From positions 46,355,549 to 46,419,548 of the forward strand of contig CP136067.1 in NCBI GenBank assembly GCA_032622095.1: a stretch of DNA of 64,000 bases. The letters run 5' to 3'. A program made the translations under genes and the position numbers. The DNA comes from Siphonodentalium dalli. Its lineage: Eukaryota; Mollusca; Scaphopoda; Gadilida; Siphonodentaliidae. Positions 37,029-50,800 of this stretch are shown here, piece by piece (position 1 is the stretch's first letter; each line of letters starts with the position of its first letter). Under the pieces are notes generated by a model, which had not been told where the DNA came from, did no database searches, and saw nothing but the letters and a program-made list of their open reading frames with translations.

Positions 37029-37418
37029 TTAACCCTTTACCCAACAAACCGGCCAAATAAAGCTTCAACAGTCTAAAATATCTTCGGTCTGTCTCAATAA
37101 AACCATACAAATATGGATATCATTGGAACCGGCTCATTGACCACATTGTGATGGTTACAGTTATACCCTGTGCCAATGCATTCTCTTATATATGCGAGTC
37201 GACCATAGGTCGCCTCGCATATATAAGAGAATGCATTGGCCTAAAAAAAATATTTTTTTAACACTTTTTACCATTTTTTCTTACATTCTTTAACAATTTT
37301 ATAATTTTTAATGTGTTAAGCCAATGCATTCTCTTATATATGCGAGGCGACCTATGGTCGACTCGCATATATAAGAGAATGCATTGGCACAGGGCCCTTC
37401 TGTTGGGTAAAGGGTTAA
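37029..37418. mobile_element. piggyBac-type TTAA MITE, double-hairpin family B2 (copy 3)
   Basis: TTAACCCTTTACCCAACA ... TGTTGGGTAAAGGGTTAA, 390 bp. It is very close in sequence to the copies at 32697 and 34963, suggesting recent spread. Confidence 0.9.
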
Positions 37419-37955
37419 AGGAACTCAATCATGTGGAACATACATGTTCACACTGCTCATCTGATTCACAGTTGTAGTAATTTCCATTTGAATTAATTTC
37501 TGATACATTACGCTTCCAGAATTTCAATGTAAATTGTAAAACTTACATACAGGAATGGAAGTAAGGAATTGTTAATCTTTATATTTCATCAAAAAAGACA
37601 TAAAGCACCGAAATGCTTATTATATAGTGCACTGAGAGACTGTGTATAACTTGGGCAGTGTGATGTTAAGTTATAAACATTTAATAGTGAAGAATATTGG
37701 CACTCCAGAGAACATAAATGTTTACAGCTAACGCTGTCAAATACTGTAATAAAATAAAGTATAAAAGAATCAAGATCCTGACATATCTGGCGGCATCTCT
37801 GTCTTCGTAAATGATGGAAACTACAAAGTAAACATTCCACGACCAATTGCAACACTGTCCTCTTCTTGCGTTTGACGCTTGAACTGTGATGCTCACAATA
37901 CATGCAATCTGATGATGATATTATGCAGGGACGGTCAATTACTTAACCAAAGTAA

Positions 37956-38222
37956 TTAACCCTTTCATGACGGGAGCTATGCTGGTGCAGCATTAACGAT
38001 CCTGTGCCAGAGCATTCTCTTATATAGGCACTCGTCCCATAAGAAGCCTTGCATATATAAGAGAATGCACTGGCTTACAAAGTCAAGGTAAATATTGTTA
38101 AGCCAATGCATTCTCTTATATATGTGAGGCTCCCTATGGGAGACTCCCATATATAAGAGAATGCATTGGCACATGGTTTCTGCAAAATTTCAGGAAGCTC
38201 CAGTTATGGAATTGTCAATTAC
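37956..38222. mobile_element. piggyBac-type TTAA MITE, double-hairpin family B1 (copy 3)
   Basis: TTAACCCTTTCATGACGGGA at the left. Two TCTTATATA-type hairpins are separated by ACAAAGTCAAGGTAAATATT. The right end (CTCCAGTTATGGAATTGTCA) has decayed. Confidence 0.8.
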
Positions 38223-38287
38223 AAATACAATTATAAAAATTACTTTCAAAACACAAAGTAATTAATTACAATACTTTGACAATGTGA

Positions 38288-38293
38288 TTTATT
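38288..38293 (-). terminator. LMBR1: Possible LMBR1 polyadenylation signal AATAAA
   Basis: Minus-strand AATAAA about 320 bases after the LMBR1 stop codon. If used, the deleted family A MITE at 38394-38485 would lie in the 3' untranslated region. AT-rich DNA gives this hexamer by chance, so support is weak. Confidence 0.25.
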
Positions 38294-38393
38294 ATTTTTC
38301 AATTACTTTAATGGAATTTTCTCGTATGTTACATTGTGAACGGTTATGTAAAACAAATCTGGATATAGAGAACGCTCCAGAAAAAAGAATTAT

Positions 38394-38485
38394 TACAGTA
38401 ATGCACTAAGTAATCAAATAAATCCTGAATAGTTACCCATAATTCTGCTGTGTTTAAGGAGTCGATTACTTAGGGCATTACTGTA
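38394..38485. mobile_element. Family A hairpin MITE, internally deleted (copy 4)
   Basis: Has both family A ends (TACAGTAATGCACTAAGTAA and TTACTTAGGGCATTACTGTA) and one inner arm (AATCCTGAATAGTTACCCAT), but most of the opposite arm is gone. 92 bp. Confidence 0.8.
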
Positions 38486-38610
38486 TTTTGATTTTCACAG
38501 AATAAAAGACTGCCAAGACCTTGCTTCTTTTACACTTATCACACATTCAGAACAGAACAATTATCACACATTCAGAACAGAACACTTGCAAATTTCCATA
38601 ACGATATCAA

Positions 38611-38861
38611 CTATTCCTCTTTGATACTTCCATTCAATGCATTCATCGATGGCATTGAGAAAGACCATTGTAGTTTTTTATCTGTGGTGAAGACGGAACT
38701 GAGTCTGTTGTAAATGGCGTGCCGCACAGGCGCGGTGAATTTGTTCACGAGACACAACGCCGCGGCAACGGCAAACACAGTGTTATATGTGAGAATGATG
38801 TAAATGTTCCCGAGCCAGTCCATGCTGCCGAAATTACCAATCAGGTCAAAGTTTGTGATTC
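38611..38861 (-). CDS. LMBR1: LMBR1 last coding exon
   Basis: Opens GITNFDLIGNFGSMDWLGNI after a TTTTCAG acceptor (phase 1) and holds the final membrane segment plus ALCLVNKFTAPVRHAIYN. It ends with a short polar cytosolic tail, NALNGSIKEE, and a TAG stop. The match to the LMBR1 C-terminus (TNFDL.G.FG..NWLGN) is clear. Confidence 0.92.
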
Positions 38862-41800
38862 CTGAAAAATAAACAGAAAATAATGTGTTATTTATGGACC
38901 ATATCAAGCCATGTTAACGGTTAATAATTATCAGCAAACTCTAACAAAAAGGGGCATAACTCAGCCTGAAATTTTAGGTTGTACTGGAGTCAGGACACTC
39001 ATTCAAACTTTTCTGGGACATTTCATATATACATGTATGTAGATCATAAAACAATAATAATTTTTATCAAATATTACTCAAGTCAATCATGTGGAAAACA
39101 AAAATTTTGGATGGATTGACAGCGTCATTTCTGGTCTCCCGAAAATATTTTGGGGGACAAAAATGTGCAACATTTTCAACTAATACTTGAGGGAGGAACA
39201 TGTGGAAGGAATTTATCTCTGATTGCCATAGTTTTGTCAAGTAGATATCCGCATTAAGTTTCCAATCTCAAGTAATGCCCAATGGTGAATAGCAGTATGG
39301 ACCTACATGAGTGCAATTGCTGTTATTGATTCCGAACATTCAAAATTAAGCATGTTGGAAAGAGTGTATTTCAAAGTTTTAAACAGTGTTGGATGTGCAA
39401 TTGAGAGTCCCAGATAATAGACTCCGACTGGGATAGATGTTTTAAATTGGGAGAAGTCACTTGTCAATATTTGGCTATTAGGGAGAAGTGGACTGTTATC
39501 AGGGAGAAGTAACAATAGCTGAAGTTCAAATTACACCCCATCATCACACTTCTATGATCCAATAAGTATTATGCAACACAAGAGCCCAATAATAAAACCA
39601 TTATAGTGAGTAAGAATCACATTATAATAAGTAAATATACTTTTAAAATGTTGTTGGGATATATGCATACGGATATACAGGGGCGCCGGAAGCATCCAAG
39701 GGCAGGGGGGGCAGAGTCTACAAAAAGGGCACTTTTCCGCAAAAAAGGGCATTTTCTCAGCAAACTCGGGAAAATAACCATAAATTCATTGTGGCAAAAA
39801 TCCCTATTTTAATGGTATTTGTCGGTTTTTATGGCCGTTTGGTGATAAAATTGACAAAAAAATTATATTCCTTGTGAAATTGGTGGTATTTGGACCAAAA
39901 AAGTCACATTTTGCTATAAAAACACGAGATTAAACACACAAAAAGCATGTTCTGTCTCCAGAAAAAGGGCAAGTCCTGCCCCCGCTCGCCCCCCTTGGTC
40001 AAGGGCAGGGGGGTCAGCTGCCCCCTCTTCCGGCGCCCCTGCAGATATATGAGAGAAGTCACTTCTCCCTGGGACAAAACTAGGGAGAAGTGGCACATTT
40101 TAGTGAGAAGAGAAGCAGTGAAGAGACTAATCACAAAGCCAGAAAGAAGTGACCAACGTTTAAAGGTACTCAATCCGATCAGACGGTCCCCATATAATCA
40201 AGATACAACATTTCGAGAAGTCCATTTGACGACATTTTTCTGGGCCACAAATAATTGCACATCTCGAGAAATAACAAACTTCAAAAATTGATATCTGATC
40301 ACTCTGAGCTTCCTTGACTCGAAGCAAATATTGTTTATGTCTGAAGCCAAAGAAATAGTAATTCAGGAGCGTTAATTCAGATTATGCATCTTTAAAGAGG
40401 AAATAAATTGAAGTATGGGACTATGTGTTAATAAGGAAACTCACCTAATGTTTTTGACAATACTGGAAGTGCTGAACTAAGTACAAGAATAATGACGCAG
40501 TTGAGAATAATTTTCACCATTGTGGTGTCGTACATCTTTGGCTTCAACTGTTTGAAAAATGGAAGGCAGTAGAGCCCGACGAGTGATGCAAGCATGAGAT
40601 ATCTACAGGTTGTCAAGGTAACATAAATTTATCATACATAACTTTACCCATTTTACCCTTTCTTTACTAAATGCTCAACCATATGTCCTTTGTTGAGCTT
40701 ATTATCTGAACATTTCCCATCGAATAGAAATCTATCTGGAATTATATTATCTGTTTGTCTGTCTGACGTCTGCTTACATATCCTGAAAACCACTCCAGAT
40801 AAATAATAGACTATTCCAATGTATCCTTATAAAACTGATGGGAGAATCCATTTTGTAAAGAAAGTGTCAAGTCCCTGATTATTTCTTTTCATAGACATCA
40901 ATATGCAGTTTTAAACCTTTCTATACAAATGGATGCACCCATTCAGTTATAAACAAGAGGTGTGCACTCGAGTGCTAGCATACCCCCACCGTGGCAAATT
41001 CAACCCGCATTTAATATCTGTAAACCCAACAAAAAAGATTTTTAACTTTAAAGAAAAATTTGGATTAATATTTTTGATATTGGTTCATATTTGTTCGAAT
41101 GATTGCAGAAACCCAAAAAAGGGTAGAAAATGAAACACAACCTTAACATCTAAGATGGCTTTTGTCGAGTGTGATAGCATCCAAAAAAAGGAAGTTTCAA
41201 ATATCTACGATCAAAACTGTCAAGGAGTTGATTACACCATGAAGGTGCCCTCATACAGAAAAACAGAAAATTATTTTTAAAAAAATTCAAAGTTGAAAGG
41301 CCCATAACTTTGGGAAAAATCATTGGATCAAACTCAAATTAGAACTTGACCTGTATTTAGATATGAACGACCCACAAAAAAAAACAGAATTTCCAATTAA
41401 ACAATCCAAACTTGAGTTATCATCCGGAAACCAAAGAAAAAACAAGAAAAATTGAATTTTCTAAGTCGATAAGCCCATAACTCTGAGAAAAAAATCATCG
41501 GATCAAACTCAAATTCGAACTTGACCTGTATTTTGATATCATTGACTCACACAAAAACGGAATTTTCAATTGAACAGTCCAAACTTTAGTTATCATCTGG
41601 AAACCAAAAAAAAAAAAAATTGAATTTTCTAAGTCGAAAAAAGTCCATTACTCTAGAAAAAATCATCGGATCAAACTCAAATTCGAACTCAACCTGTATC
41701 TTGATATGACTGATCTACTAAAAAACGGTATTTGCAATTAAAGGATCCAAACTTGAGATATCATCCGGAAACCGAAAAAGTGAGAAATTTTCAAAGTCGA

Positions 41801-44800
41801 AAATGAGGCTTAACTTTTAAAAAAAAAGTCGGACCGAACCGCAATTAGCATCATGCGGAGAGGCAGTCCTAAGGAGATTGCATACAAAAAATTATTGAAA
41901 TTGGTTCACATTTGTTCGAGTTATGAGGTCGGACGGACGGACGGACGGACACACGGAGGAAGAAAGCGTGACGGACAGACGCAGTCAATCCAGTATACCC
42001 CCCATTTTCTTCGAAAGTGGGGGTATAATTATACATTGGAATGGTCTATTATTCATCAGGAGGGGTTTTCGGAATAAAACAAGCAGAAGACAGATAATAC
42101 ATGTGTAGAATTAGCCCTATTTATTGGTGGGAAATATTCATATAATAAGTTCAACAAACAACCTGGTCGTTTGTTTGAACTTATTATCTGAACATTTCTT
42201 AAGGGAACAACTCATCAATGAGTATTTGGTATAAATTTTTTTTAAAGTGAATCATTTAATGGGACAAAATTATAAACGCAGCCAAAATATCGGTGGTTTC
42301 GAATTGTCCACAAAGCTATAGAAAATCATTCACTTCAGCCAGGAACACAAACCACCCTTTTTATCTCAGAGTCCTCTATGCATGGAAATATATTTATTGA
42401 TGTACGATGAAGAATTCACTGGCATGAGAAGAGTTAGTTAGCAAAATGCTTTCTCATGGTTCCATTTGTAGATTAATGACTTGTTTTTGTTTTCAGCGAT
42501 ATTTTATCAGTGTAGGCCATCCAGTTAATAGGTCGCTAACCAACAATGTTTCCATTGAGTTTGTTATTATACTAGCCTCACCCTCACAACAAGTCAATAT
42601 TGAACGCGTAATCACGAGTTAAGGTAATCTGGATTAGGCATGTGAAAGTCATAAATTATGAACTGTTGTGAAGTCATCGACTCTATGTTCGACTTTGTAA
42701 TAGTCATGAATGTAGTCTCACCCACCCACCTGTTTGAAAAAACATAAAATCAATTGTGTTTAAAAAAAAATAATAACTGTTTCATGACGGGAGCTGCGCT
42801 GGTACAGCATTAAAGATCATGTGCAATAGCATTCTCTTATATATGTGAGTCTCTCCATATATAAGAGAATGCGCTAGCTTACACAGTCATGTTAAATATT
42901 GTTAGGCCAATGCATTCTCTTATATATGCTGGGCTCCCTATGGGAGACTCGCATATATAAGAGAATGCATTGGCATAGGATTTGTGCCAAATTTCAGTAA
43001 GTTCCAGTCATGGAAGGGTTAAGAGATGTGGATGTTACTGAAAGATTTCTAGCAGAAAGTGTATTGCTTGTTTATATTGACGGTTATGTTGAGTGGAAAC
43101 TTATTTTATACATGTATCTATATTGTATTCAAACAAATACATACATACATGCTCCCTGATGCCTATAATATCTAATTATATATTTATCAATCAATTGAAT
43201 TTGTAGTTGTTAATGAAATGAATTAAAACATAACAATAAAGACTATCTGTGCAGAAAATTTAATACAGCCGATGAATTCCTATGATCTTGGTGAGTCTTC
43301 AACAAACTATATATTCAAATCTAGAATTCAATTGATTGCCCTCATAGTAGTGAACATCCATACCAAATTTCAATGAGATTCGTCAACCGGTGGTGGAGAT
43401 ATCTACTCCGACAGACAAAAAAAAACATTTCCAGATAAACAAAGATGAATAACTCTAGAACAAACAAATCCAGAAAAAGATTATTGATCAAACTGTTGAA
43501 TGCCATAGTAGTGAACATTCATACCAAATTTCATTCAGATCCGATAACCAGTGTTTGAAATATCTGCCCGGACGGACAAATATGCGGTTGGACGGACATA
43601 TGAGGTCAATCCAGTATACCCCCATTCTCTTTGAGGGTGGGGGTATAATAAAACATTAAGAAGGATACAGAATGATGATGATTTCCAACGCTGCTCCGAC
43701 TGGACCCAGCGCAGACAGAGAATCCAGACCCAGCACTGTCTCCTGCAATAAAAGTTTTTACATTTTATAATTATAAATAAGACCAGCTGATGTGCACGAC
43801 TTCGTCCGAGCTATTTAGGGATTTCTTTGTGATAACTTTAGTACGTGGAGAATGAAAAAAACTATTGTTCGATCGGTCCAGAAACATGCCTATATGAGTG
43901 TATATGAGCGAGGACAAGGTCAAGGACACGGCCGCACATGAAATTGGACCGGCCCATAATATTCCCGGGATCAAAGAAGGCCTACATACCAAATTTGAGT
44001 CGGATCGGTCGAGCTGATTTTGAGTTTATAAAAAAACATATATAAAACAGACAGAGACAGAAGTTCCAAAAAAAAAAAATAAGATGGTGAAAAATGCAGA
44101 TGCATGGTCTGATTCCACACCACTTAAGGAGGTGCCCATTTGTGAATGGACCCCAACAGGAAGTGCTTTGATGCCCACAAGGACATAAATCTCAATGTCA
44201 AATTATCAATTTGGGTGGGAAAATCATTATCCTCTATAACCAATGTATGCTATAGTACAATAACAACATTTGGATACCCTCACGATATGAGAGATATGTT
44301 CAAATTATGTAAAAAAGTGGGTTACATAAACAATTTTTTTTAAGGTAGGTCGATAGAGAGTTTTAAAAGTTTTATGATAATGCTGTCTTTTCAAAAGGCT
44401 TAAAAAAACACTCTGTAGAATAAATAATGTTTCAGAATTTCACAATATTATATTTGAGGGTTTAATTTTCCCGTTAATCTCTTTTCGCATAAAGGGAACT
44501 TCTGGTATTTACACATATTTACCCCCCCCCCCCCCATCTACACACTGATCTACAAAGACCTTCAGGAATGAATAATATGTACAATTTAGTAAAACAAGTA
44601 TCTGTATATATACATACCTGGACCCCAACAGGAAGTGCTTTGATGCCCACAAGGAGTTGGAATGTATTATGAACAACCATGAGGACACTTAAAACCTGTA
44701 ATACATAAAAGTTCATTCTAATTCACTTCAAGTGTATGCAGTGCATAATACATAATACAATACAATATGATTGTTCAAAGGGTTGAAGATTTACGGCTTG

Positions 44801-47800
44801 TTAATAGTTAAACGGACATGGCTCAATTTAACTTTAAAATAATTTGGTAAGAGATATCTCAAAATAGACATTTATAAGTGAAAGATTACCGAAACAAATT
44901 TGTCGATATAGCACTGAAAACACTTGTTTAATTTCCTAGAATTTTTCAATAAATTTGAGATCGTTTGTGTCAGTTTAAGATTTTAAATCAGGGGGGCGTG
45001 TAAATTTGCATGTGTAGACCATGGGAAGAACATCGCTTTGAAATGTACATCCAGGGTTTCCGCTATAGAGGCAACGGGTCCATTTTAGGGTCCCTTTCCC
45101 CGTCAACCAAATTTCCCTCCATAATATTCCCCTACCCAATCCAGATAAATGCCAACATCAACTTTGCATCTGCTACTATAAATAAACCAGCAGAGAGCAA
45201 TAAACAAAGATAGTTTTATTTGTCCTTCAACGCTGATCACTAGTCAACCATTTTGCTGGAAAAGAATTCTATTTCAGGGCTAAACACATCAACAATTATG
45301 TCCTTATTCTCAAATATATCGAAGCGGACATCTCTAAAAGCCTAGTACAGTAATGCCCAAAGTAATTGACTTCTTAACCACAGCAGAATTATGGGTAATT
45401 TTTCAGGATTTAGTCGGAAATTTGGCTTGTTGCCATTCATCGAATTCATCCGATGAATGGCAACAAGCCATATTTCCGACTAAATCCTGAAAAGTTACCA
45501 ATAATTCTGCTGTGGTTAAGTGGTCAATTACTTTTGGCATAACTGTAATTGATTCTGCCTGGTTACATTGAGATTCTTAAATAACACACTGCTCTGACTG
45601 TTTTTATGATTTATCATTACTGGATGAGGTTCAGATTCTAAGGATGAATAGTTCATGCTATAACATGTTGTCGTGAATGTAGTGAAGATGGACATAGAAA
45701 TAATTTTCAAATTTTAACAATTTTCTCTACCGTTGTTGTTGGTGGCTGTATGAAAAATGTTTAGTCCATCTTTAGTCGATATAGTGGAGCCACCAAATTG
45801 GTCTCTCTGGCGCCCCCATGAAATATTTCCGACTAAATCCTGAAAAATTACCCATAATTCTGATGTGGATTTAGGAGTCGATTATTTAGGGCATTCCTGT
45901 ATTGATACTTACAGTGAGTGAAACAGATAACAGGAATATCAGGGGATACCATAAATTTTTCCATAAAAATGATGTATTTCTTCTTCTTTCTGAAAAACAA
46001 AATAACAAAGTTTATGATTTATACATCGATCTACGAGGAAAAGCCTAGATATATCCCTTTAATGACGGGAGCTGCGCTGGTGCAGCATTATCTGTGCCAG
46101 CACATTCTCTTATATATGCAAGCCTCCCATATAAGAGAATGCACTGTCTTACAAGTTCAAGTTAAATATTGTTAGGCCAATGTATTCTCTTATACATGCG
46201 AAGCTCATTATGGGAGACTCTCATATATAAGTGAATGAATTGGCACAGGGTTTTCGCAAAATTTCAGAAAGCTCCAGTGATAGCAACTTTTATCTTCCAA
46301 AAAATATTTTCAGGGAACTGTGGAAATATTGAAATTTGATGTCCAGATTATAACTTCAATAATATATGGTCTACATGTGAGAAAATCCTGGTCAAACTCA
46401 AAGTTAGGTGTGGTTAAACCATTTCTGATTTTCATCTTTGGAATTTTTGCCATAATTTTTTTTTTTCATTTTAAAATGACCAAAAAACCCGCAACATTTT
46501 GAGTAATTTGTAGCCAAATTGCATTTTATAACAATAGCTGCACAAATTGTTCTATGGACTTCAATTTTACCAAATTGTACACATCAAAATTTTATTTCGG
46601 AGGACAATGATGGTGGAACCAGTTTAATTGGGTAGGAGATACCCCATGCAGAACATGTATTAGTGGGTCATGTATTGTATTTTAATGTTTGGGATCAAAT
46701 GACTTTTCTGTTGGGATTTCACTTTGAGACACCAGGACCCCAGTAATCTGGCTGCGGTCACAGAACACCTGGTGTGATGTAAGATTCAGTTGATTGACAG
46801 CTGCCAGATACCAACAGATGTTAAGTTCAGTGTCTGGTGTCTGATGACATCGTTATATTCATGTGAGTTTTGGTTGATTGACAGATGCCATGCTTCAGCC
46901 ACCTGGTGTGATGTCATCAGCATGGAATTTTCCATGCTTGCCCTGTGATTGACAGATGTCAGGGAATTGGTCAAACATGTGTTCTGAGCCACCTGATGTG
47001 ATATCATCTGGTATGGAATTTTCCATGCTTGCCTTGTGATTGACAGGTGTCATGGTGAAACACCTGTGCTCTGAGCTACCTGGTGTGATGTCATCAGCAT
47101 GGAATTTTCCATGCTTGCCCTGTGATTGACAGGTGTCATGGAATCGGGTCATGAACAGCTGTGCTCTGATTCCCTGAGTTGAGTTCTGAGGTCATGAACT
47201 GATTTGAGGACAAGGTCAGAATGTCACTTAAATTTGCTGACTGAAATCCATTAAAATATTTTATATTAGCTCCTATCTTCACCTATATTAAATAACTGTG
47301 TTATCACTTTTATATAAGGACACTTTGATGGTGGGGGTGTTGTGTTGTATGTGTGTGTGGGGCGGGGTTGGATTTGAGAAAGAAGAATGGTGAATACAGC
47401 TCTCTTTGTGTGATGAAATTTGTTTGTGTGGAACCGTATCAAAAAGTGGAGAATTTTAATTTGAAAACCAGAGGAATTTTGTATGTCACAATTCTAAAGT
47501 TTATAGTTAAAGTAAGATTTTTTGGCATTTTTTTCTCTAGTTCTGGCATTTGGGGGATTAATCTGAAATTTATTGATAAAAAAAGCTCCTTCTCAATTCT
47601 CATGGATAAAACACAGCAAAGATAAATTAAAACAAGATTTTTCACCACGGTTCCTGGCGTATGGCAGAGAAAAAACCTGGAAATAGTGTGTCTTTCGTGT
47701 GCACAATAAGGTCCCAAGAGAGGGAATTTAGTAATGCTGTCCAACACAGTGGGCTAGCATCACCCAATTTATCCTCTGTGGACCTCATTCTGCTTAGACC

Positions 47801-50800
47801 TCATTCCGGGAAGTATCTATAGTCTCAAATTAACATTGTTTTAGTTACTTTTTCCCTTCTGTGAAGTTTCTATATCCCCTAATTTGTATAAGATAAATTA
47901 CATAATTCAGGTGATTAATGGGTGAACATCACCAACTGGGGAGCGTCACTTCAATCTGATCCTTGGTCTCCCATAACAGCTGAGGCCTCAGCAGAATGAG
48001 GTTCCCAGAGGGTGAATGAGGCCTCAGCAGAATGAGGTTCCCAGAGGGTGAATGAGGCCTCAGCAGAATGAGGTTCCCAGAGGGTGAATGAGGCCTCAGC
48101 AGAATGAGGTTCCCAGAGGGTGAATTTGGTGAAGCTTGCAAAGGATAAATAGCTATAAAAGGTAAAATGTGAACATAACCAACACGTTGTTGAAATCCAT
48201 TGCGATGATGAATATTCATGTCCGATAGTACAGAAGATATCGGTTGATATATAATTATGTTCCCAGTTATTGCTATAACGTATTGTACAGATAAACACAG
48301 CACATCGAGATATAACTAATAGAATAGATACAATCATAATTATCAAGATCATATTCTAAATTGGATGTGACATGTACTACCATCTTATATGTTGGAAGTA
48401 TCAGACCACGATCGTTCCACCATACCGATGGCATGATACACGTCACATGGTAGGTGTATCATATACATCATACCTTATTAGGATGCATGATATTATACAC
48501 CATACGTTGTAATAACTACTGGCGTCGAGAGATACGAAGAACGACTCTCTCTCCATCAGCCGATCAGACTAGACCTCTTTTACCGATGCTCCTGCTGTGT
48601 TTATCACTATGACTTATACACATATAAAGTTATCAAAAGCTACGGACAGTTATTGTTATCAATGTTCCCGACACGGCCAATTCAACATCTAAACCCTAGA
48701 CACCGGGACATTCACACCAAATTTTTTAATGCCTACAAAAAGTAAGTAACAACGTACCAAGTTTCTTTTTTCGAGCCATGACCTCGTCATACTCCTCTGA
48801 TAAGTTATCTTTTATACTCCCATTCAGATGAGGTCTGTATGATACTGAAAAATGCAAATAAAATTTCTATGATACTAACATATATGTAAATTAGGTCTGT
48901 TCAATATTCATATATCTAAATTAGGTATGCATGGTTCTGAAATTGGCAAATTAGGTATGCACAAAGTAATACTTAAATAAGGTATGTATGATTCATAAAT
49001 ATGTGTAAATTTTGCGTAATATCAGTCGATTAACAGAGTGGAATAGAACGGCAGATGTGTTCTTTCGAGAAACATTGACTTTGGCTCTCATAAAAATTAA
49101 ATAAGGACGGTGGTCACAGAAACATCTCGTATCACACATGTATCACTTCGCTGTGCCTTAAAGCTATGGAAGGCATTCGGGGTCTGTACCAAGTTTTAAA
49201 AAAAAATTCCCAAAAAGTAGGAATAAAAGCTCGGACAAAGGAAAATGCCAGTTTCTAAGTAGAAAAGGGGGGACAACTCCACAAAAAAAAAGTCCGACAG
49301 AATTCAATATCACAGGTGCACATGGTACTAAATATTTGTGCCAAGTACTAAATATTTGTGTAGATTTGAGAACGTATTAGTTCCAATCATGTTTTTCTGT
49401 ATGGTTGGGTCGTAACAAACTGGTATAGAAAATATAATAAACACAACAGTTAACTGTTCTGAGTAGCGTGCAGTTTTTCTCCTCCTCGAGGAGAAAAAAA
49501 CCATATGGTACTCAGAACAGTTAACTATTCGTCGCATCAGTGATATAATGTCGTAACCCACATTTTCAACTTTCCGAGAAAATGAAGGTCAAAGTTTTCA
49601 GACAACATTTCTCCTAAAGTTGACAAAGCATGACGTATTGTTGTATTTATCCCAATGAAAACTGACATTAGCTGTCCATTGAACAACATATTTTTTCTGT
49701 TTACTCCCTCGTTTTCTTTTAAAAAGCAATAACTTGTTTGGAGATACAACCTTTTGCGTACGCCAACAACGATTGGTTTCCGTGCTATAAGGAAGTTGTG
49801 CTAATAAATACAGATTAAGCTAAATATGGTGGCAATCGCATGTGTCTATGAACTAAAAAGAGCCTATTCTACATTATGAATATTCACTCATGTGCATCAC
49901 AAAATTTAAATCACCAAATGATCACGTGACTAACATGGAGATACGACCATATAGCACACATTTGAGAATTTACAAACACAAAACAGAAGTCACGTGGACA
50001 ACCTGAAGCATCCGATTGGCTGCTGTTGGACATACGACCTTATAGCACGAATAATTGTGAAGATCGCTGGAGATACGACATTTGCGTCACTGGTTTGTGA
50101 GAATATTTGCCATCCAATGCAAAAACAGTTTGGCCCATCGGATTGGAATTTCTCTCACGATTCGAATGATATCAAATACTCATTTCCCGCCAAAATGGAG
50201 TTACGACCTTATAGCACTGATGCGACGAATTGGCTATATATCACATCTGAATGCAAGTGAAATGAGAATATATTTTAAACACCTACCATGATTACTGTGA
50301 TTGATATGATAATGTTTTTTATCATTAATTTTTCGTAATAATGTTTCCTCCTCTAACAGAACACTCGACCAGTCTTCTTCATCATTACGCAAAAACTGAA
50401 AAGAGAAAAAAGACATAATTTCAGCAATACTATCAATCGAGTGTACAAGAAATGTTATACATAAAACTGTAGTATACAAATTCTTTGGGCAAAAACCTGC
50501 TGCCATCTGCATAACCTATAACGAAGGCCATCCATGCCTTTAACACGTTGAGTGCCGGAAACCTATAGTGTAACATTCCAGGGTGCCAACTTTATATTAA
50601 ATAGGTAGATAGCACCATATAATGCTACCCTCAAACCCCAAAACTGGGCATGTATCAGCTTTGATCACATAAAAACATGGCATAATCGCACTACGAGACA
50701 ACTCGGAACAGAGCAAAGCCATTTCATGGTATTTTGCTGGGTGCCGACTACGAGTTATCTCGTTACGTATCAACACTTTGCCATGTTTTTCTCATGAGTA

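Noticed and set aside
37589-37903. Cysteine-rich minus-strand ORF of 104 codons
   Set aside because: No family match, no domain pattern, and a competing overlapping frame of similar length; not separable from chance.
44146-44343. 65-codon plus-strand ORF
   Set aside because: It begins in the antisense of the duplicated LMBR1 exon fragment and has no support of its own.
47929-48352. Minus-strand frames with SPSGNLILLRPH repeats
   Set aside because: Explained by a 36 bp DNA tandem repeat from a MITE arm, a multiple of three; no start context or homologous domain.
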